From positions 1 through 40,175 of the forward strand of contig DVMJ01000012.1 of NCBI GenBank assembly GCA_018715065.1: a stretch of DNA of 40,175 nucleotides, in the 5' to 3' direction. The position numbers were made by a program, and so were the translations under genes. Shown one piece after another: positions 7,476 through 16,126 of the stretch (position 1 is the first letter of the stretch; every line of letters begins with the position of its first letter). This DNA is from Fimiplasma intestinipullorum (GTDB lineage: Bacteria; Bacillota_I; Bacilli_A; Erysipelotrichales; Coprobacillaceae). The notes beneath the pieces were generated by a model that ran no database searches, was not told the origin of the DNA, and worked only from the letters and a program-made list of their open reading frames with translations.

Positions 7476-10273
7476 GACTCTTCCTCCTCTCCTAAATAAG
7501 CTGCTACCTGATCCTTGGTCAAGGCCTGAATCTCACGTTCTTCATGATAAAATGGGTCACGCATGCAGATATAGCGATAAGCGCAGTACGCGCATGGACT
7601 CACCTTCATTTTCAAACTGGATTCCACACTGCCGGCCGGATAGATCCGAATATCGCCTTTTTCAAAACAGGTCTCAACAATGGCTTCCATGCGTTCATGC
7701 ACCAAAGCAAGCAAGCGTTCAAACTGTGCCGGACTTAATAAATTCCCCGTATAATCATCCCGACTCTTGACATACCGCATGTTGCAGATCCGACTGTCCG
7801 TATAGTTTTGATCTAATCCGCTCATGACCTGATGTCGCTCATCTTTGACCAACCAGCCCTGCATGCGATAGTTACGTTCAAAATCCTGCAGGAGCTTATC
7901 ATTGACATCCAGATGCATCTTGTCATCGCTGCTGATCTTACGCAAGGCCGTATTGAAATAGAGAACGGCCCCTTTCTTCAGCTCTTGTGCTTTGCAGAGC
8001 ATATCCAAATAGACCAGCATCTGAATCTGGAAGCCCTGAATCGCCAGACCCAGATCCAACGTTTTGCCCGAAGACTTGTAATCCAGAACCTTGAGATAAC
8101 CTTCATAGACATCCCCGCGATCAATACGTCCGACAAGCGCAACTGGTCCGAGCCTGTCTTTGAGTGCCGTCTCATGGTATGCCAATTGAAACTGACCGGC
8201 GGCCGCCTGAATGAGCAGCATCTTCAATGTCTGTAAAAACTGCATTGGGAATATTTCCCACAGATACTGCATTTCGGCATCCATGACTGCAGGGCGACGC
8301 TTTTCCATCATGGCCTCACAGAGACTTGCCAGCGTGGTATCCAGATCCGCGACGGCTAAATGGTAATGCGTACAAAGCTGTTGGAGCTGATCTTCAAAAT
8401 CACCTTTGAAAAGGAGCGCACATTCATCTAAAAGATCATGCATCAAGATTCCCACGAGACGCCGATGTTCATCCTTGCCAGGGCTCGCCAGGCCTAACCC
8501 ATAGCGTAGAAAATGCTGGTAAGGACACCCATTGAAGCATTCGAGCTGACTTGGTGAAACGTGTCCGGCATAAAGCGCAAATGTCAGGTCCGATGGTAAG
8601 GGTTCAGGCTGATACAGACTGGCGGCATAACGCTCCTGCAGGGCCTTTTGATCCGAAGGCAAATAATAGCCATGGTAACGCGCACTGGCCTGGGTCGTGA
8701 TGAGGGTTTCAGGTGCACGCAAAGGCGCTTTGGCTAATTGTCTTAAAAATGAGAATAATAGACTAGGCAGGTAGGTGGTGCCATCGAGAGCTCCACGATA
8801 ACATAAAAATGTACTTTTCTGACTTAAGAGGATGAGCCATAGCAGCTGCTCTTTTTCCAGCTGTGCTTGTTTAGCGCGAGGTGTTCCCTCCGGATAGAGA
8901 CTAGCCAGTTCCGCTTCTAAAAGCAAGCCGCCATCTTTGACACGGCTCGGATAAATATCCTCATTCAGTCCCGTAAAATAAGTCTGTTTAAAAAAGCTGG
9001 CCAGGTAAGGCTGGGAATAAGTGGTCACATAGACCCGATCCTGCTTTTTGGCGTTGTCAGATGTCGAAACAAAAGAAGCCATTTCCCGATAAAACATGAG
9101 GACCTGAGCACTCGACAAATGGACATCCCAACCCTCGAAAAGCTTCTTGAACGGGACACTTGCCAGTGGCTGCCAGCGTGCCAAAAGAATATTCTCGATG
9201 TCTTTGACATGCTCACACTGGGTCAGCAGCCGGCGATCCTGTGCCAGCAGCAAACCATACTGCACTTCATCCACGTCCAGCATCATACACTGCCGGGCGA
9301 TATGATACAGTTTCGTGACATCCGCATCTGTCAAGCTGAGAATATGCTCACAATAATAATGGACATAGCTTAGTGCATATGGCCGTCGGATTGCCGGATC
9401 CACTTTTAATGGTACCTGGCACATATCCGCATAAGTTTGAAGATCTTCTATATCCTGTGTGCTTTCTAAATAGATACAAAAATCCTGATAGCGGCCCTTT
9501 TGAGCCATGACCTGACTGGCAATGGATTCAATCACATACGCTAGCTCATCCTGTTTTGAAGAGAGCTGATAAAATGCGAATGGCAGATCATCTGACCCAT
9601 CAGGTTTCAACCGATGAAACTGGCTGAGCAAACGACTTTGCCAGTTGGATGGTGCCCCATCCGACCTGAGTTCAAGATAAGCACCCGGTACCTTTTGGAT
9701 AAATGCCTGCTGAGCCAAAGAAGTCGCGCGCGGCAGACAGAAAAGCACGTAGCTATCCTGCAGAAGATCAATCAGTTCCCAATAGATCTCACTGCCAAAC
9801 AAGGCCTCTTTTTTGAGCTCGACAAAGTGCGCATACATTTTCTCAAGGTCCGCCAGTTTCGCCCTGGATAACGTAGACAGTTGATTGGACCAGCTGCGCC
9901 TAGGACAGTCGCTGAGAGTTTCAAAACATTGAATGAGCTCTTCCAGAAAAGAAACCGACACATCGGTCTTGTCGAAGACTGTCAAGCCCTCTAATTCCAG
10001 ACAGGACATGCCGGCCACCAGCGCTTCAAGATGACTCATGATGCGCTTTTTAAACAGACGATGACGGGCAAAGGTTTCTAAAGCCAGGCGTGATAAACTC
10101 ATGACCTGAATATGCATAAATGCCCCCGATGCGAAGCGCTTAATTAATTCATTCTCAATACGAATCTGTTCCTTTGCATCCGCTAAAATAATCACCGGGC
10201 CACGATAGTTCAACGCTTTTTGCCAGAGCTGCTCAAGCCCACTGTGAAGATCACTTGCATAGATTGCTTCCAT
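7472..10273 (-). CDS. addB: ATP-dependent helicase/nuclease subunit B
   Basis: Second subunit of AddAB. The ATG at 10273 is chosen over the adjacent GTG at 10276 because GGTGAG then sits 5 nt upstream. At 933 aa it is shorter than Bacillus AddB (about 1166 aa) and is nearer to the RexB style. The N-terminus (GPVIILADAKEQIRIE) has no clear Walker A, unlike B. subtilis AddB. The C-terminal nuclease contains LVGRIDRGD and VLDYKSSGKT. The iron-sulfur staple is recognisable: a Cys pair in ECFNGCPYQHFLRYGLGL, plus CAYCAYRYIC (C-x2-C-x5-C) near the C-terminus. Translation is coupled to addA. A strong hairpin lies only about 25 nt upstream of the start, so the promoter must be very close or inside the preceding gene, or transcription reads through. 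Confidence 0.95.
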   Translation of the reverse strand: MEAIYASDLHSGLEQLWQKALNYRGPVIILADAKEQIRIENELIKRFASGAFMHIQVMSLSRLALETFARHRLFKKRIMSHLEALVAGMSCLELEGLTVFDKTDVSVSFLEELIQCFETLSDCPRRSWSNQLSTLSRAKLADLEKMYAHFVELKKEALFGSEIYWELIDLLQDSYVLFCLPRATSLAQQAFIQKVPGAYLELRSDGAPSNWQSRLLSQFHRLKPDGSDDLPFAFYQLSSKQDELAYVIESIASQVMAQKGRYQDFCIYLESTQDIEDLQTYADMCQVPLKVDPAIRRPYALSYVHYYCEHILSLTDADVTKLYHIARQCMMLDVDEVQYGLLLAQDRRLLTQCEHVKDIENILLARWQPLASVPFKKLFEGWDVHLSSAQVLMFYREMASFVSTSDNAKKQDRVYVTTYSQPYLASFFKQTYFTGLNEDIYPSRVKDGGLLLEAELASLYPEGTPRAKQAQLEKEQLLWLILLSQKSTFLCYRGALDGTTYLPSLLFSFLRQLAKAPLRAPETLITTQASARYHGYYLPSDQKALQERYAASLYQPEPLPSDLTFALYAGHVSPSQLECFNGCPYQHFLRYGLGLASPGKDEHRRLVGILMHDLLDECALLFKGDFEDQLQQLCTHYHLAVADLDTTLASLCEAMMEKRRPAVMDAEMQYLWEIFPMQFLQTLKMLLIQAAAGQFQLAYHETALKDRLGPVALVGRIDRGDVYEGYLKVLDYKSSGKTLDLGLAIQGFQIQMLVYLDMLCKAQELKKGAVLYFNTALRKISSDDKMHLDVNDKLLQDFERNYRMQGWLVKDERHQVMSGLDQNYTDSRICNMRYVKSRDDYTGNLLSPAQFERLLALVHERMEAIVETCFEKGDIRIYPAGSVESSLKMKVSPCAYCAYRYICMRDPFYHEEREIQALTKDQVAAYLGEEEES

Positions 10274-10292
10274 CACTGCTCACCTTCCTTCT

Positions 10293-10321
10293 AAAAAACA
10301 CCAATAATGACTTATTGGTGT
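10293..10321 (-). terminator. Rho-independent terminator/attenuator between the NA37 gene and addB
   Basis: Arms ACACCAATAA (10298-10307) and TTATTGGTGT (10312-10321) pair perfectly around TGAC, followed on the minus strand by a T-run (complement of A10293-A10298). It lies 6 nt after the stop of the nucleoid-associated protein gene and about 20 nt before the addB start. Confidence 0.9.
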
Positions 10322-10326
10322 CTGCT

Positions 10327-11337
10327 TTACTTAACCACAATTTCATGAATGGCATCAAAGACTAACGAAATCGAGCCATCCTCATTGACCACTTTGCGCA
10401 CATGATTTTGGCTGAGATAATCATCAACAGATAAAATGACTTCAATATCCGTATCCGTGACGAGTTTGCACCTGGCCATTTTTTCTACTGAATCCGTCAA
10501 CTCAACGACATCTTCCTCACCGACTCCTAAATCAGCCATCATCTCCAGGCATTCCTCCTGCGCACCATAATCCCGCTCAAAGATCTTTGCGGCAATCTCG
10601 GCTGGTTTCACTTCTTTATTTTCCACCACGCAGTCGGTCAGGGCCTGTTTGATCAATACACTCGGTTCAAATTCATTGATGCGGTACTGACGATCGACCT
10701 TCTGAATTGATTTTTCCATGATACGGATCTTTTCTTTATCCGTCATTTTCGGTTCGCCTTTCAAATACTGTGCATTTAAATAATAATCCATCTTGCCGTC
10801 GATCATAAACTTCTTTTCAATAATGAAGACCTGATTGGTCTCTGTGTTGACACAGATGGCCTCTTCTACGTTTTGAGACTTGGAAGGAACGCTTTGACGC
10901 TGCGAAATACGCATGACCTCATGCCCTTCTTCATCCACTTCCTGCACCATGCAAGGCGCAATCTTATAATTCAGTTTCAGGATGACCATATAGTCCTCAC
11001 CATTGACCCGCGTGTCCATAAACAGCAGATTGGCATTGGGCATATCCTGAATCAGCGCCGCAATCTCAAACCATTCCCGGGTAATGATCTTGGAATGTTC
11101 AAAATATTTTTCGTCGTCCTCAAGCATTTGCTTAGAACGCAGGATGATTGAGGCAAAATTGCCCAGTTCGATCTCCTTAAGCTGCGGATGATAGAAGATC
11201 TTCTCTAATTTCTTATCATAATATTCCAATGATGTCGGATTCAGATCCACAAAGCCATCGGAAAACAGCACCTGATGATGCTCTATATCCATCATGTGCA
11301 TCAGCACACGATTTAAAACAATTGTTTTATCCACCAC
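10327..11337 (-). CDS. NA37/YejK-type nucleoid-associated protein
   Basis: The 336-aa cytoplasmic protein resembles the NdpA/YejK (37-kDa nucleoid-associated) family. Supporting segments are the N-terminal LNRVLMHMMDIEHHQVLFSD, the middle ITREWFEIAALIQDMPNANL followed by YMVILKLNYK near residues 115-125, and a C-terminal domain ending in VVNEDGSISLVFDAI. Such proteins bind the nucleoid in E. coli; the role in Bacillota is not well established. It sits 11 nt after the membrane-protein gene and likely shares its transcript. A strong terminator follows directly. Family call is based on the pattern of conserved segments rather than one diagnostic motif. Confidence 0.72.
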   Translation of the reverse strand: MVDKTIVLNRVLMHMMDIEHHQVLFSDGFVDLNPTSLEYYDKKLEKIFYHPQLKEIELGNFASIILRSKQMLEDDEKYFEHSKIITREWFEIAALIQDMPNANLLFMDTRVNGEDYMVILKLNYKIAPCMVQEVDEEGHEVMRISQRQSVPSKSQNVEEAICVNTETNQVFIIEKKFMIDGKMDYYLNAQYLKGEPKMTDKEKIRIMEKSIQKVDRQYRINEFEPSVLIKQALTDCVVENKEVKPAEIAAKIFERDYGAQEECLEMMADLGVGEEDVVELTDSVEKMARCKLVTDTDIEVILSVDDYLSQNHVRKVVNEDGSISLVFDAIHEIVVK

Positions 11338-11348
11338 TTATTCCTCCA

Positions 11349-12158
11349 CTAGCGATACTGTTTTTTCATATAACGATCCAAAAGCCAGGAAATGAGTACC
11401 ATGACTAGACCGCTGATGATCATATAAAAAGCAATGCCATCGAAATAGCTCAGCGCCAGCATCACCATGCCATCGATATTCCCCATCTGATAAGCATCCA
11501 ATACAGCGCTCGCCTGAACCAGCCAGGGTGCAGCCAGACAAATAAGACCCGCTGCCAGGAAGGTCAGTCCTGTTGGTCTCAGCCAATGATAGACATGCCG
11601 CTTGACTAGACCCAGGGCAATGATCGAAGCCAGCATCAAAGCCACCAGACCATAAAGTAATGTGCTTGAATTAAAGACTCTTAAGATCGTCACATATTCC
11701 GAAGGAATCTGCGTCATGACCTCTGCATAACTTGGCAACAGGGTATTGAGATCCAGATTTTGTAAAATAAAATCCACGATACGATCGGCTGGAATCAAAT
11801 TAGCCCCCGGGATCGCAGCTAAGATTGCATCCTGATGCGCTTCCACTAAAGCAATCTCCTGTTCCTTACTGACCGAAACCTCTGTTTGTCCTTCAACAAC
11901 ATATTCCAGTAAACCATATCCATATGTTGTCAATATATCTTTTAGTTCTGGGCTATCAATGAAATTCGCAACGATCTGATTCAGTTCATCGCTGGTCCCC
12001 GGCTCAATAAAATCCTTCAATGACAGGGAAGCCGCCAGCTTTTCCAAACGCTGCTGCGTCAGGCTCGACCGAACAAAGACCGTTCCCGCCAGAGCCAGGC
12101 TTGAAACAAAGAGGACTGCCACAAAAACGACTTCCAGCATTCGATTCAACGTCTTCAT
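11349..12158 (-). CDS. Uncharacterised membrane protein, four predicted TM segments
   Basis: I do not recognise a family. The 269-aa protein has an N-terminal hydrophobic segment (residues 8-30), a probably extracytoplasmic domain of about 130 residues rich in Leu, Asp and Glu, and three further hydrophobic segments (about 165-188, 196-215 and 230-262). It ends in a basic tail (DRYMKKQYR), consistent with a cytoplasmic C-terminus. The start is supported by AAAGGA upstream of the ATG at 12158. It is the first gene of an operon with the nucleoid-associated protein. Topology is inferred from hydrophobicity only. Confidence 0.75.
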   Translation of the reverse strand: MKTLNRMLEVVFVAVLFVSSLALAGTVFVRSSLTQQRLEKLAASLSLKDFIEPGTSDELNQIVANFIDSPELKDILTTYGYGLLEYVVEGQTEVSVSKEQEIALVEAHQDAILAAIPGANLIPADRIVDFILQNLDLNTLLPSYAEVMTQIPSEYVTILRVFNSSTLLYGLVALMLASIIALGLVKRHVYHWLRPTGLTFLAAGLICLAAPWLVQASAVLDAYQMGNIDGMVMLALSYFDGIAFYMIISGLVMVLISWLLDRYMKKQYR

Positions 12159-12189
12159 AACCCACTTCCTTTCCTATCAACGTGCCCTT

Positions 12190-12218
12190 ATTATAGCATT
12201 TTTCTTCCCGTTTTGGAA
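12190..12218 (-). promoter_or_regulatory. Promoter of the membrane protein/NA37 operon
   Basis: On the minus strand TTCCAA (12218-12213) and a perfect TATAAT (12195-12190) are 17 bp apart, about 30 nt before the start at 12158. The -10 is strong and the -35 is weak. Confidence 0.6.
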
Positions 12219-12258
12219 CTATCTTCATACGATTCCTTTGCGTTCACATTGTGAGCCA

Positions 12259-12345
12259 TCACCAATAGCCAAAGATGATCTGGCAGTCATAACGCGTGGC
12301 GCCGCTGCCTTCATCGCTTCCTGTTAAATATAAAAAGGATAGCGC
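12259..12345 (-). pseudogene. Possible C-terminal gene remnant
   Basis: Between the membrane-protein gene and the EIIC gene the minus strand holds a 28-codon frame that is open from stop to stop and lacks any start codon. Its translation includes FLYLTGSDEGSGATRYDC and ends in an aromatic GYW just before TGA, which looks like a protein C-terminus rather than random sequence. Its 5' end is overlapped by the EIIC terminator. It may be a decayed gene; this is a tentative call. Confidence 0.3.
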
Positions 12346-12362
12346 TCAAGACGTTATCCTTT
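12332..12362 (-). terminator. Rho-independent terminator of the PTS EIIC gene
   Basis: Arms AAAGGATAGCG (12334-12344) and CGTTATCCTTT (12352-12362) pair with one G-U, followed on the minus strand by TTTTTAT. It lies 6 nt after the EIIC stop codon. Confidence 0.85.
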
Positions 12363-12368
12363 CAATGA

Positions 12369-13706
12369 CTATTGTTCCTGACCGGACATACGGTCAGACA
12401 TCATGACAAATGGTGCCCACATCACCGTTAATAATACAATTTCCACCACATTCCAGATGGCTGCACGAATATCTCCACCTGTAATCAGGAAGGCACCTAA
12501 AACCGGAGGAGTTACCCATGGCGCGATGATACATGTCTTACCGACAATACCAGCAGCTACCAGGAAATAAGAGACAACTCCTAAGACCACTGGTCCAACC
12601 ACAAACGGAATGGCAAAAACTGGATTCATCACGATCGGCAGACCGAAAGTCAATGGCTCATTGATCTCAAAGATCGCTGGTGCCGCTGCCAGACTGGCCA
12701 CTGTCCGACTCGCTTTTGACTTCGAGAATAAGAAGATCGCTAAAACTAAACCAATTGTTGCACCTGAACCACCTAAATTAACATAAGCAATCCCGAATTC
12801 TTCAGTGTAGATATGTGGCGGTGTCTGACCTGTGGCATAAGTCGCTACGTTTTCTAAGCTCAATGGTTTTAAGATAGGCGAAGTCACTGCCCCCACAATG
12901 TTTGCCCCGTGTAGACCAAAGATCCACAAGAATCCAACCATGAAGTTGACTAACGCAACGGTTCCCACTGAATCCGCAATATGTGTTAGCGGTGCAGAAA
13001 CGAACTGATTGATCAAGGTCCAGATATTCTGATGCGTAAAGATCAAGATATAGGATCCTGCAGCCCCAATCAGAAGCATCGTTAAGATAGCCGGAATCAG
13101 TGAAGAGAAAGCCTTGGATACGGCTGGTGGAACACCATCCGGCATGGAGATTACTAAATGCTTATTTTTGGCTAAGAAACTGAAAACCTCAGCCGTGATC
13201 AATGCCACGACCATGCCGACAAACAGGCCGGTACTCGCTAAATAAGCTGTTCCCACTGCTTCTGCACCTAAAGTCGCATCGGCGGCGACACTGGCCAGGT
13301 CGCTGACCCCTTCAGGCAGTGTCGTCATGGCTGGTGTCAGTCCCAGGTAAGTCGCTAAAGCGACGATCGCCCCCGCAGGCGCATCTGCTTCTCTTTGCTG
13401 CGTCATCGTATACCCCAAAGCGACAACCAGCAAAACAGCGATCATATTCAGTGAGCCACGGTTGATCACATTCAGGACCTGCTTTAACCCACTGACTTCT
13501 AAGAACTGGGTATAACCCTGTTCGATTGCCGGAACGTTCAAACCATTTTCAGCGAAGATTCCCTGAATGTTTAAAAACAAAACGGCTAATGCCCCCGCAA
13601 TCGTAATTGGCATGATCAGCACAAAGGCATCACGAATGGCGACCAGATGGCGCTCATTACCAATTCTCGCTGCAATCGGGACAAACTTTTCTTCAAGAAA
13701 TTTCAT
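12369..13706 (-). CDS. PTS EIIC permease, lactose/cellobiose (CelB-like) family
   Basis: Integral membrane sugar permease that receives phosphate from an EIIB and imports a (probably beta-linked or amino) sugar. The ATG at 13706 (MKFLEEKFVPIAARIG) is chosen because GGGGGA lies 7-8 nt upstream; the frame is open further 5' but lacks a ribosome binding site. The 445-aa product has about ten hydrophobic segments and the EIIC signature FEINEPLTFGLPIVMNP near residue 345. No EIIA or EIIB is fused or adjacent; two EIIB genes lie 18 kb away beside amino-sugar kinases. The gene follows an RpiR-type regulator on the same strand, with a perfect inverted repeat in the leader. The substrate is unknown; a cell-wall or chitin-type disaccharide is a reasonable guess. 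Confidence 0.88.
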   Translation of the reverse strand: MKFLEEKFVPIAARIGNERHLVAIRDAFVLIMPITIAGALAVLFLNIQGIFAENGLNVPAIEQGYTQFLEVSGLKQVLNVINRGSLNMIAVLLVVALGYTMTQQREADAPAGAIVALATYLGLTPAMTTLPEGVSDLASVAADATLGAEAVGTAYLASTGLFVGMVVALITAEVFSFLAKNKHLVISMPDGVPPAVSKAFSSLIPAILTMLLIGAAGSYILIFTHQNIWTLINQFVSAPLTHIADSVGTVALVNFMVGFLWIFGLHGANIVGAVTSPILKPLSLENVATYATGQTPPHIYTEEFGIAYVNLGGSGATIGLVLAIFLFSKSKASRTVASLAAAPAIFEINEPLTFGLPIVMNPVFAIPFVVGPVVLGVVSYFLVAAGIVGKTCIIAPWVTPPVLGAFLITGGDIRAAIWNVVEIVLLTVMWAPFVMMSDRMSGQEQ

Positions 13707-13732
13707 ATTGATATCCCCCATATTTGATTTTA

Positions 13733-13758
13733 CGGAAAGTGACGTGAAACACTTTCCG
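13733..13758 (-). promoter_or_regulatory. Candidate operator in the EIIC leader
   Basis: Perfect inverted repeat: CGGAAAGTG (13733-13741) and CACTTTCCG (13750-13758) with an 8-nt spacer, about 27 bp upstream of the EIIC start. It has no T-tail on the minus strand, so it is not a terminator. Its place next to an RpiR-family regulator gene suggests that regulator's binding site. Confidence 0.55.
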
Positions 13759-13831
13759 CCTTGGATATCATAACACAGGTTCAATCAGAACAACTCTTCA
13801 GATTCTGACGAGCTTGCCACCATCATGGCGA

Positions 13832-14599
13832 TTATGATTGACAAAAGCGCATATGATAACGCCAGGCCAGATAATCATAGAGACGGATCACGCCATACTT
13901 GGCTTCCTGTAAGGTCCCCTGTCTGCCACAGCAGAGCACCTCATCCGCCAAAGCTGCCAAAGGATGTTCAAGCGTCTGGGTCAAAACAACCAATTGACAG
14001 CCGCTTTCCTTTAGCGTTTGGACAATGTCTTCATTAAAATGATCGCGATACTCACCATTGATCGTTGTCAGCAAGGCTGTATGACCATGCCGCAGATGAT
14101 GCATGGCTTCAAACTGCGCCGATAAACTAATAGGAACCTCGATATAGAGTCCGCTTTGCACGAGCTGAGCCTGCAAGCTCATCGCATAAAGCTGGAACAT
14201 TTCAAAACCTAAACAGACAACACGCTCACTATGATGCATGCAATCCAACACTCGGTCCACCTGTTCTGGCACATTAAACTGATCCACATCCGTGAGATTG
14301 GCCATGGTTGTGGCCAGAAAAGCCTGTTGCTCTTCCGAGGTAAATCGTGGTCTATCCAGCTGGTCTGCCGTATTGTCCAGACAGGCTTCCCGCAAGGTTG
14401 AGTAATTACGATAGCCGATCAGTTTACAAAAGCGATGTAGGGTAGCCTGGGAAACAAAACAGTTGCCGGCCATCTCTACTAAAGACAGATCTTGTATCTC
14501 GGGCAAATGCTTCAATAAAGCCAAAGCCAAATGATAATTCGTATCATGGATCATACTGCCATTGATATAACTCAAAAGATTCATGATCACTCCCTGCAT
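13832..14599 (-). CDS. RpiR/MurR-family transcriptional regulator
   Basis: Sugar-phosphate-responsive DNA-binding protein. The N-terminal HTH_6 domain is at about residues 20-75 (LSLVEMAGNCFVSQATLHRF, then CKLIGYRNYSTLRE). A SIS domain follows (about residues 110-240), beginning RVVCLGFEMFQLYAMSLQ and including a LTTINGEYRD segment. Two starts are possible: ATG at 14599 preceded by GAGGAA, and ATG at 14584 (MNLLSYINGS) preceded by AGGGAG at good spacing; the shorter form may be correct. The gene directly precedes the EIIC permease on the same strand, so control of that gene is likely. The effector is unknown; RpiR proteins usually sense phosphosugars. Confidence 0.88.
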   Translation of the reverse strand: MQGVIMNLLSYINGSMIHDTNYHLALALLKHLPEIQDLSLVEMAGNCFVSQATLHRFCKLIGYRNYSTLREACLDNTADQLDRPRFTSEEQQAFLATTMANLTDVDQFNVPEQVDRVLDCMHHSERVVCLGFEMFQLYAMSLQAQLVQSGLYIEVPISLSAQFEAMHHLRHGHTALLTTINGEYRDHFNEDIVQTLKESGCQLVVLTQTLEHPLAALADEVLCCGRQGTLQEAKYGVIRLYDYLAWRYHMRFCQS

Positions 14600-14675
14600 G
14601 CTGTTCCTCTCCTTTCGTTCTGTCGAATATTATATAGAAAGAGGATACGTCAAGCAATCAAAAAGCCGTTAAAAA

Positions 14676-15284
14676 TCACGACTCAAGCATGTGATGACAA
14701 GTATAGGGGGCGAGCTCCAAACGAATAAAGTATGCTTGTGGATGCAAACAGACCGGGCAAGCCTTAGGCGCCTGGAATCCCTCTACAACGTGACCACAAT
14801 TTAAACACATCCACCCCGTCTGAACGTCCGAGACAAAGAGCTGATCATTTTCCATCAGATCTGCCAGGCGCAAAAAACGTTTGTGATGGATCTTTTCAAT
14901 GCGTGCAATCTGTAGAAAATCGTTAGCGATCTGCACAAAACCTTCCTCTCGCGCTATCTTTCCAAACGCCGGATAGATCGATTCATACTCCTCATTTTCG
15001 TTATGACTGGCCACCTTCAGTAAATCCAGGACACTTTCATAGGTATCGACCGGATAGCTGCCATCCACCAGCAAATGCGTGCCGGTCAAAGGCTTTAAAT
15101 GCTGATAAAAGACCCAGGCATGCGCTCTTTCCTGATCCGCTGTCATCGTAAAGATGGCTTCAAGGACATGTAGATTCTGCGAACGGGCAATCCCGGCCGC
15201 CTGGGTATAACGGTTACGCGCCTGGCTTTCACCCGCAAAGGCACGCATCAGATTCAATGCAGTTTGACTGTCTTTCAATTCCAT
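14676..15284 (-). CDS. Rubrerythrin
   Basis: Non-haem di-iron peroxidase for oxidative-stress defence in anaerobes. The ATG at 15284 is chosen because AAGGAAGTGA precedes it; an upstream in-frame extension has no ribosome binding site. The 202-aa product has the diiron four-helix part with ExxESQARNRY near residues 19-28, a DQERAH segment near 52 and IARIEKIHHKRF near 125, supplying Glu and His ligands. The rubredoxin-like C-terminal part has CLNC and CPVC pairs for one iron. Length and architecture match classical rubrerythrin. It is divergent from the ABC transporter, with a 125-nt shared control region. No clear PerR box was seen. Confidence 0.95.
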   Translation of the reverse strand: MELKDSQTALNLMRAFAGESQARNRYTQAAGIARSQNLHVLEAIFTMTADQERAHAWVFYQHLKPLTGTHLLVDGSYPVDTYESVLDLLKVASHNENEEYESIYPAFGKIAREEGFVQIANDFLQIARIEKIHHKRFLRLADLMENDQLFVSDVQTGWMCLNCGHVVEGFQAPKACPVCLHPQAYFIRLELAPYTCHHMLES

Positions 15285-15336
15285 ACATTCACTTCCTTTC
15301 ATATGTGTTATGACCCAAAATATCTGGAAATAAACA

Positions 15337-15364
15337 TTGACTTTAACCATGAAGGCGCTATAAT
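15337..15364 (+). promoter_or_regulatory. Promoter of the ABC transporter operon
   Basis: TTGACT (15337-15342) and TATAAT (15359-15364) with a 16-bp spacer, an almost perfect sigma-A promoter about 50 nt before the ABC start. Confidence 0.85.
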
Positions 15365-15369
15365 GTAGA

Positions 15370-15399
15370 TAGATATTTAGATGGTTGTCTAATTATCTA
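15370..15399 (+). promoter_or_regulatory. Candidate operator downstream of the ABC promoter
   Basis: TAGATATTTAGA (15370-15381) and TCTAATTATCTA (15388-15399) form an inverted repeat matching at 11 of 12 positions with a 6-nt spacer. It starts just after the -10 element, where a repressor would block initiation or early elongation. GntR/YtrA-type repressors often control such two-gene ABC operons, but none is encoded next to it. Confidence 0.5.
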
Positions 15400-15415
15400 A
15401 GAAAGGAAGATGACG

Positions 15416-16126
15416 ATGCTATCCATCCAACATTTAGAAAAAACATATCCAAATCAAAAAGGTGTTCATGATCTCAGTCTGACCTTACAACCCGGTGATC
15501 TGACTGCTTTCATTGGACCTAACGGAGCCGGCAAAACAACGACCTTAAAATGCCTGGCCAACATCCATGCCTTTACGCAGGGCGAGATCCTTCTCAATGG
15601 AATCTCATTGAAAGAAGAACCCTTACAATTTAAGCAACACATTGCTTATATCCCGGATAACCCTGATCTCTACGCGTTTCTAAGCGGAAGACAGTACCTG
15701 AATTTCATTGCTGATGTATTCAGACTCACGGCTAGTCAGCGTCAAAAACGCATCCAGGAACTTTGCGAACGCTTTGAATTAAGCGAAGCCCTGAACCAGC
15801 CGATTTCGGCTTATTCGCACGGAATGAAACAAAAGCTGGCACTCATTGCTGCCCTCATTCATGATCCGGATCTGTTGATTTTGGATGAACCCTTTGTGGG
15901 CCTCGATCCCAAAGCCAGCCTGACTCTGAAGACCATCATGCAGGAAATGTGCAACCAGCAAAAAATGATCCTCTTTTCCACACATGTGCTCGATGTCGCT
16001 GAAAAACTGGCCAATCGTGTAGCCATTATTCTTGAGGGAAGGCTCGTCGCAGACGGAAAGATGCAGGAAATCCGAGGCAATGAAAGCCTGGAAAAGATCT
16101 TTATGGAGCTGGCCAGCCATGCGTAA
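15416..16126 (+). CDS. ABC transporter ATP-binding protein
   Basis: ATPase subunit of an ABC-2 type transporter. The second ATG (15416, MLSIQHLEKTYPNQKG) is chosen since AAGGAAG then lies 6 nt upstream; the ATG at 15410 is almost inside the ribosome binding site. The 236-aa product has Walker A IGPNGAGKTT near residues 34-43, the signature SAYSHGMKQKLALIAA near 130-145, Walker B DLLILDEPFVGLDP near 151-164, and a switch His in FSTHVLD. It overlaps the permease start by 8 nt, so the two are translationally coupled. The substrate cannot be read from the sequence. Confidence 0.95.
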   Translation: MLSIQHLEKTYPNQKGVHDLSLTLQPGDLTAFIGPNGAGKTTTLKCLANIHAFTQGEILLNGISLKEEPLQFKQHIAYIPDNPDLYAFLSGRQYLNFIADVFRLTASQRQKRIQELCERFELSEALNQPISAYSHGMKQKLALIAALIHDPDLLILDEPFVGLDPKASLTLKTIMQEMCNQQKMILFSTHVLDVAEKLANRVAIILEGRLVADGKMQEIRGNESLEKIFMELASHA

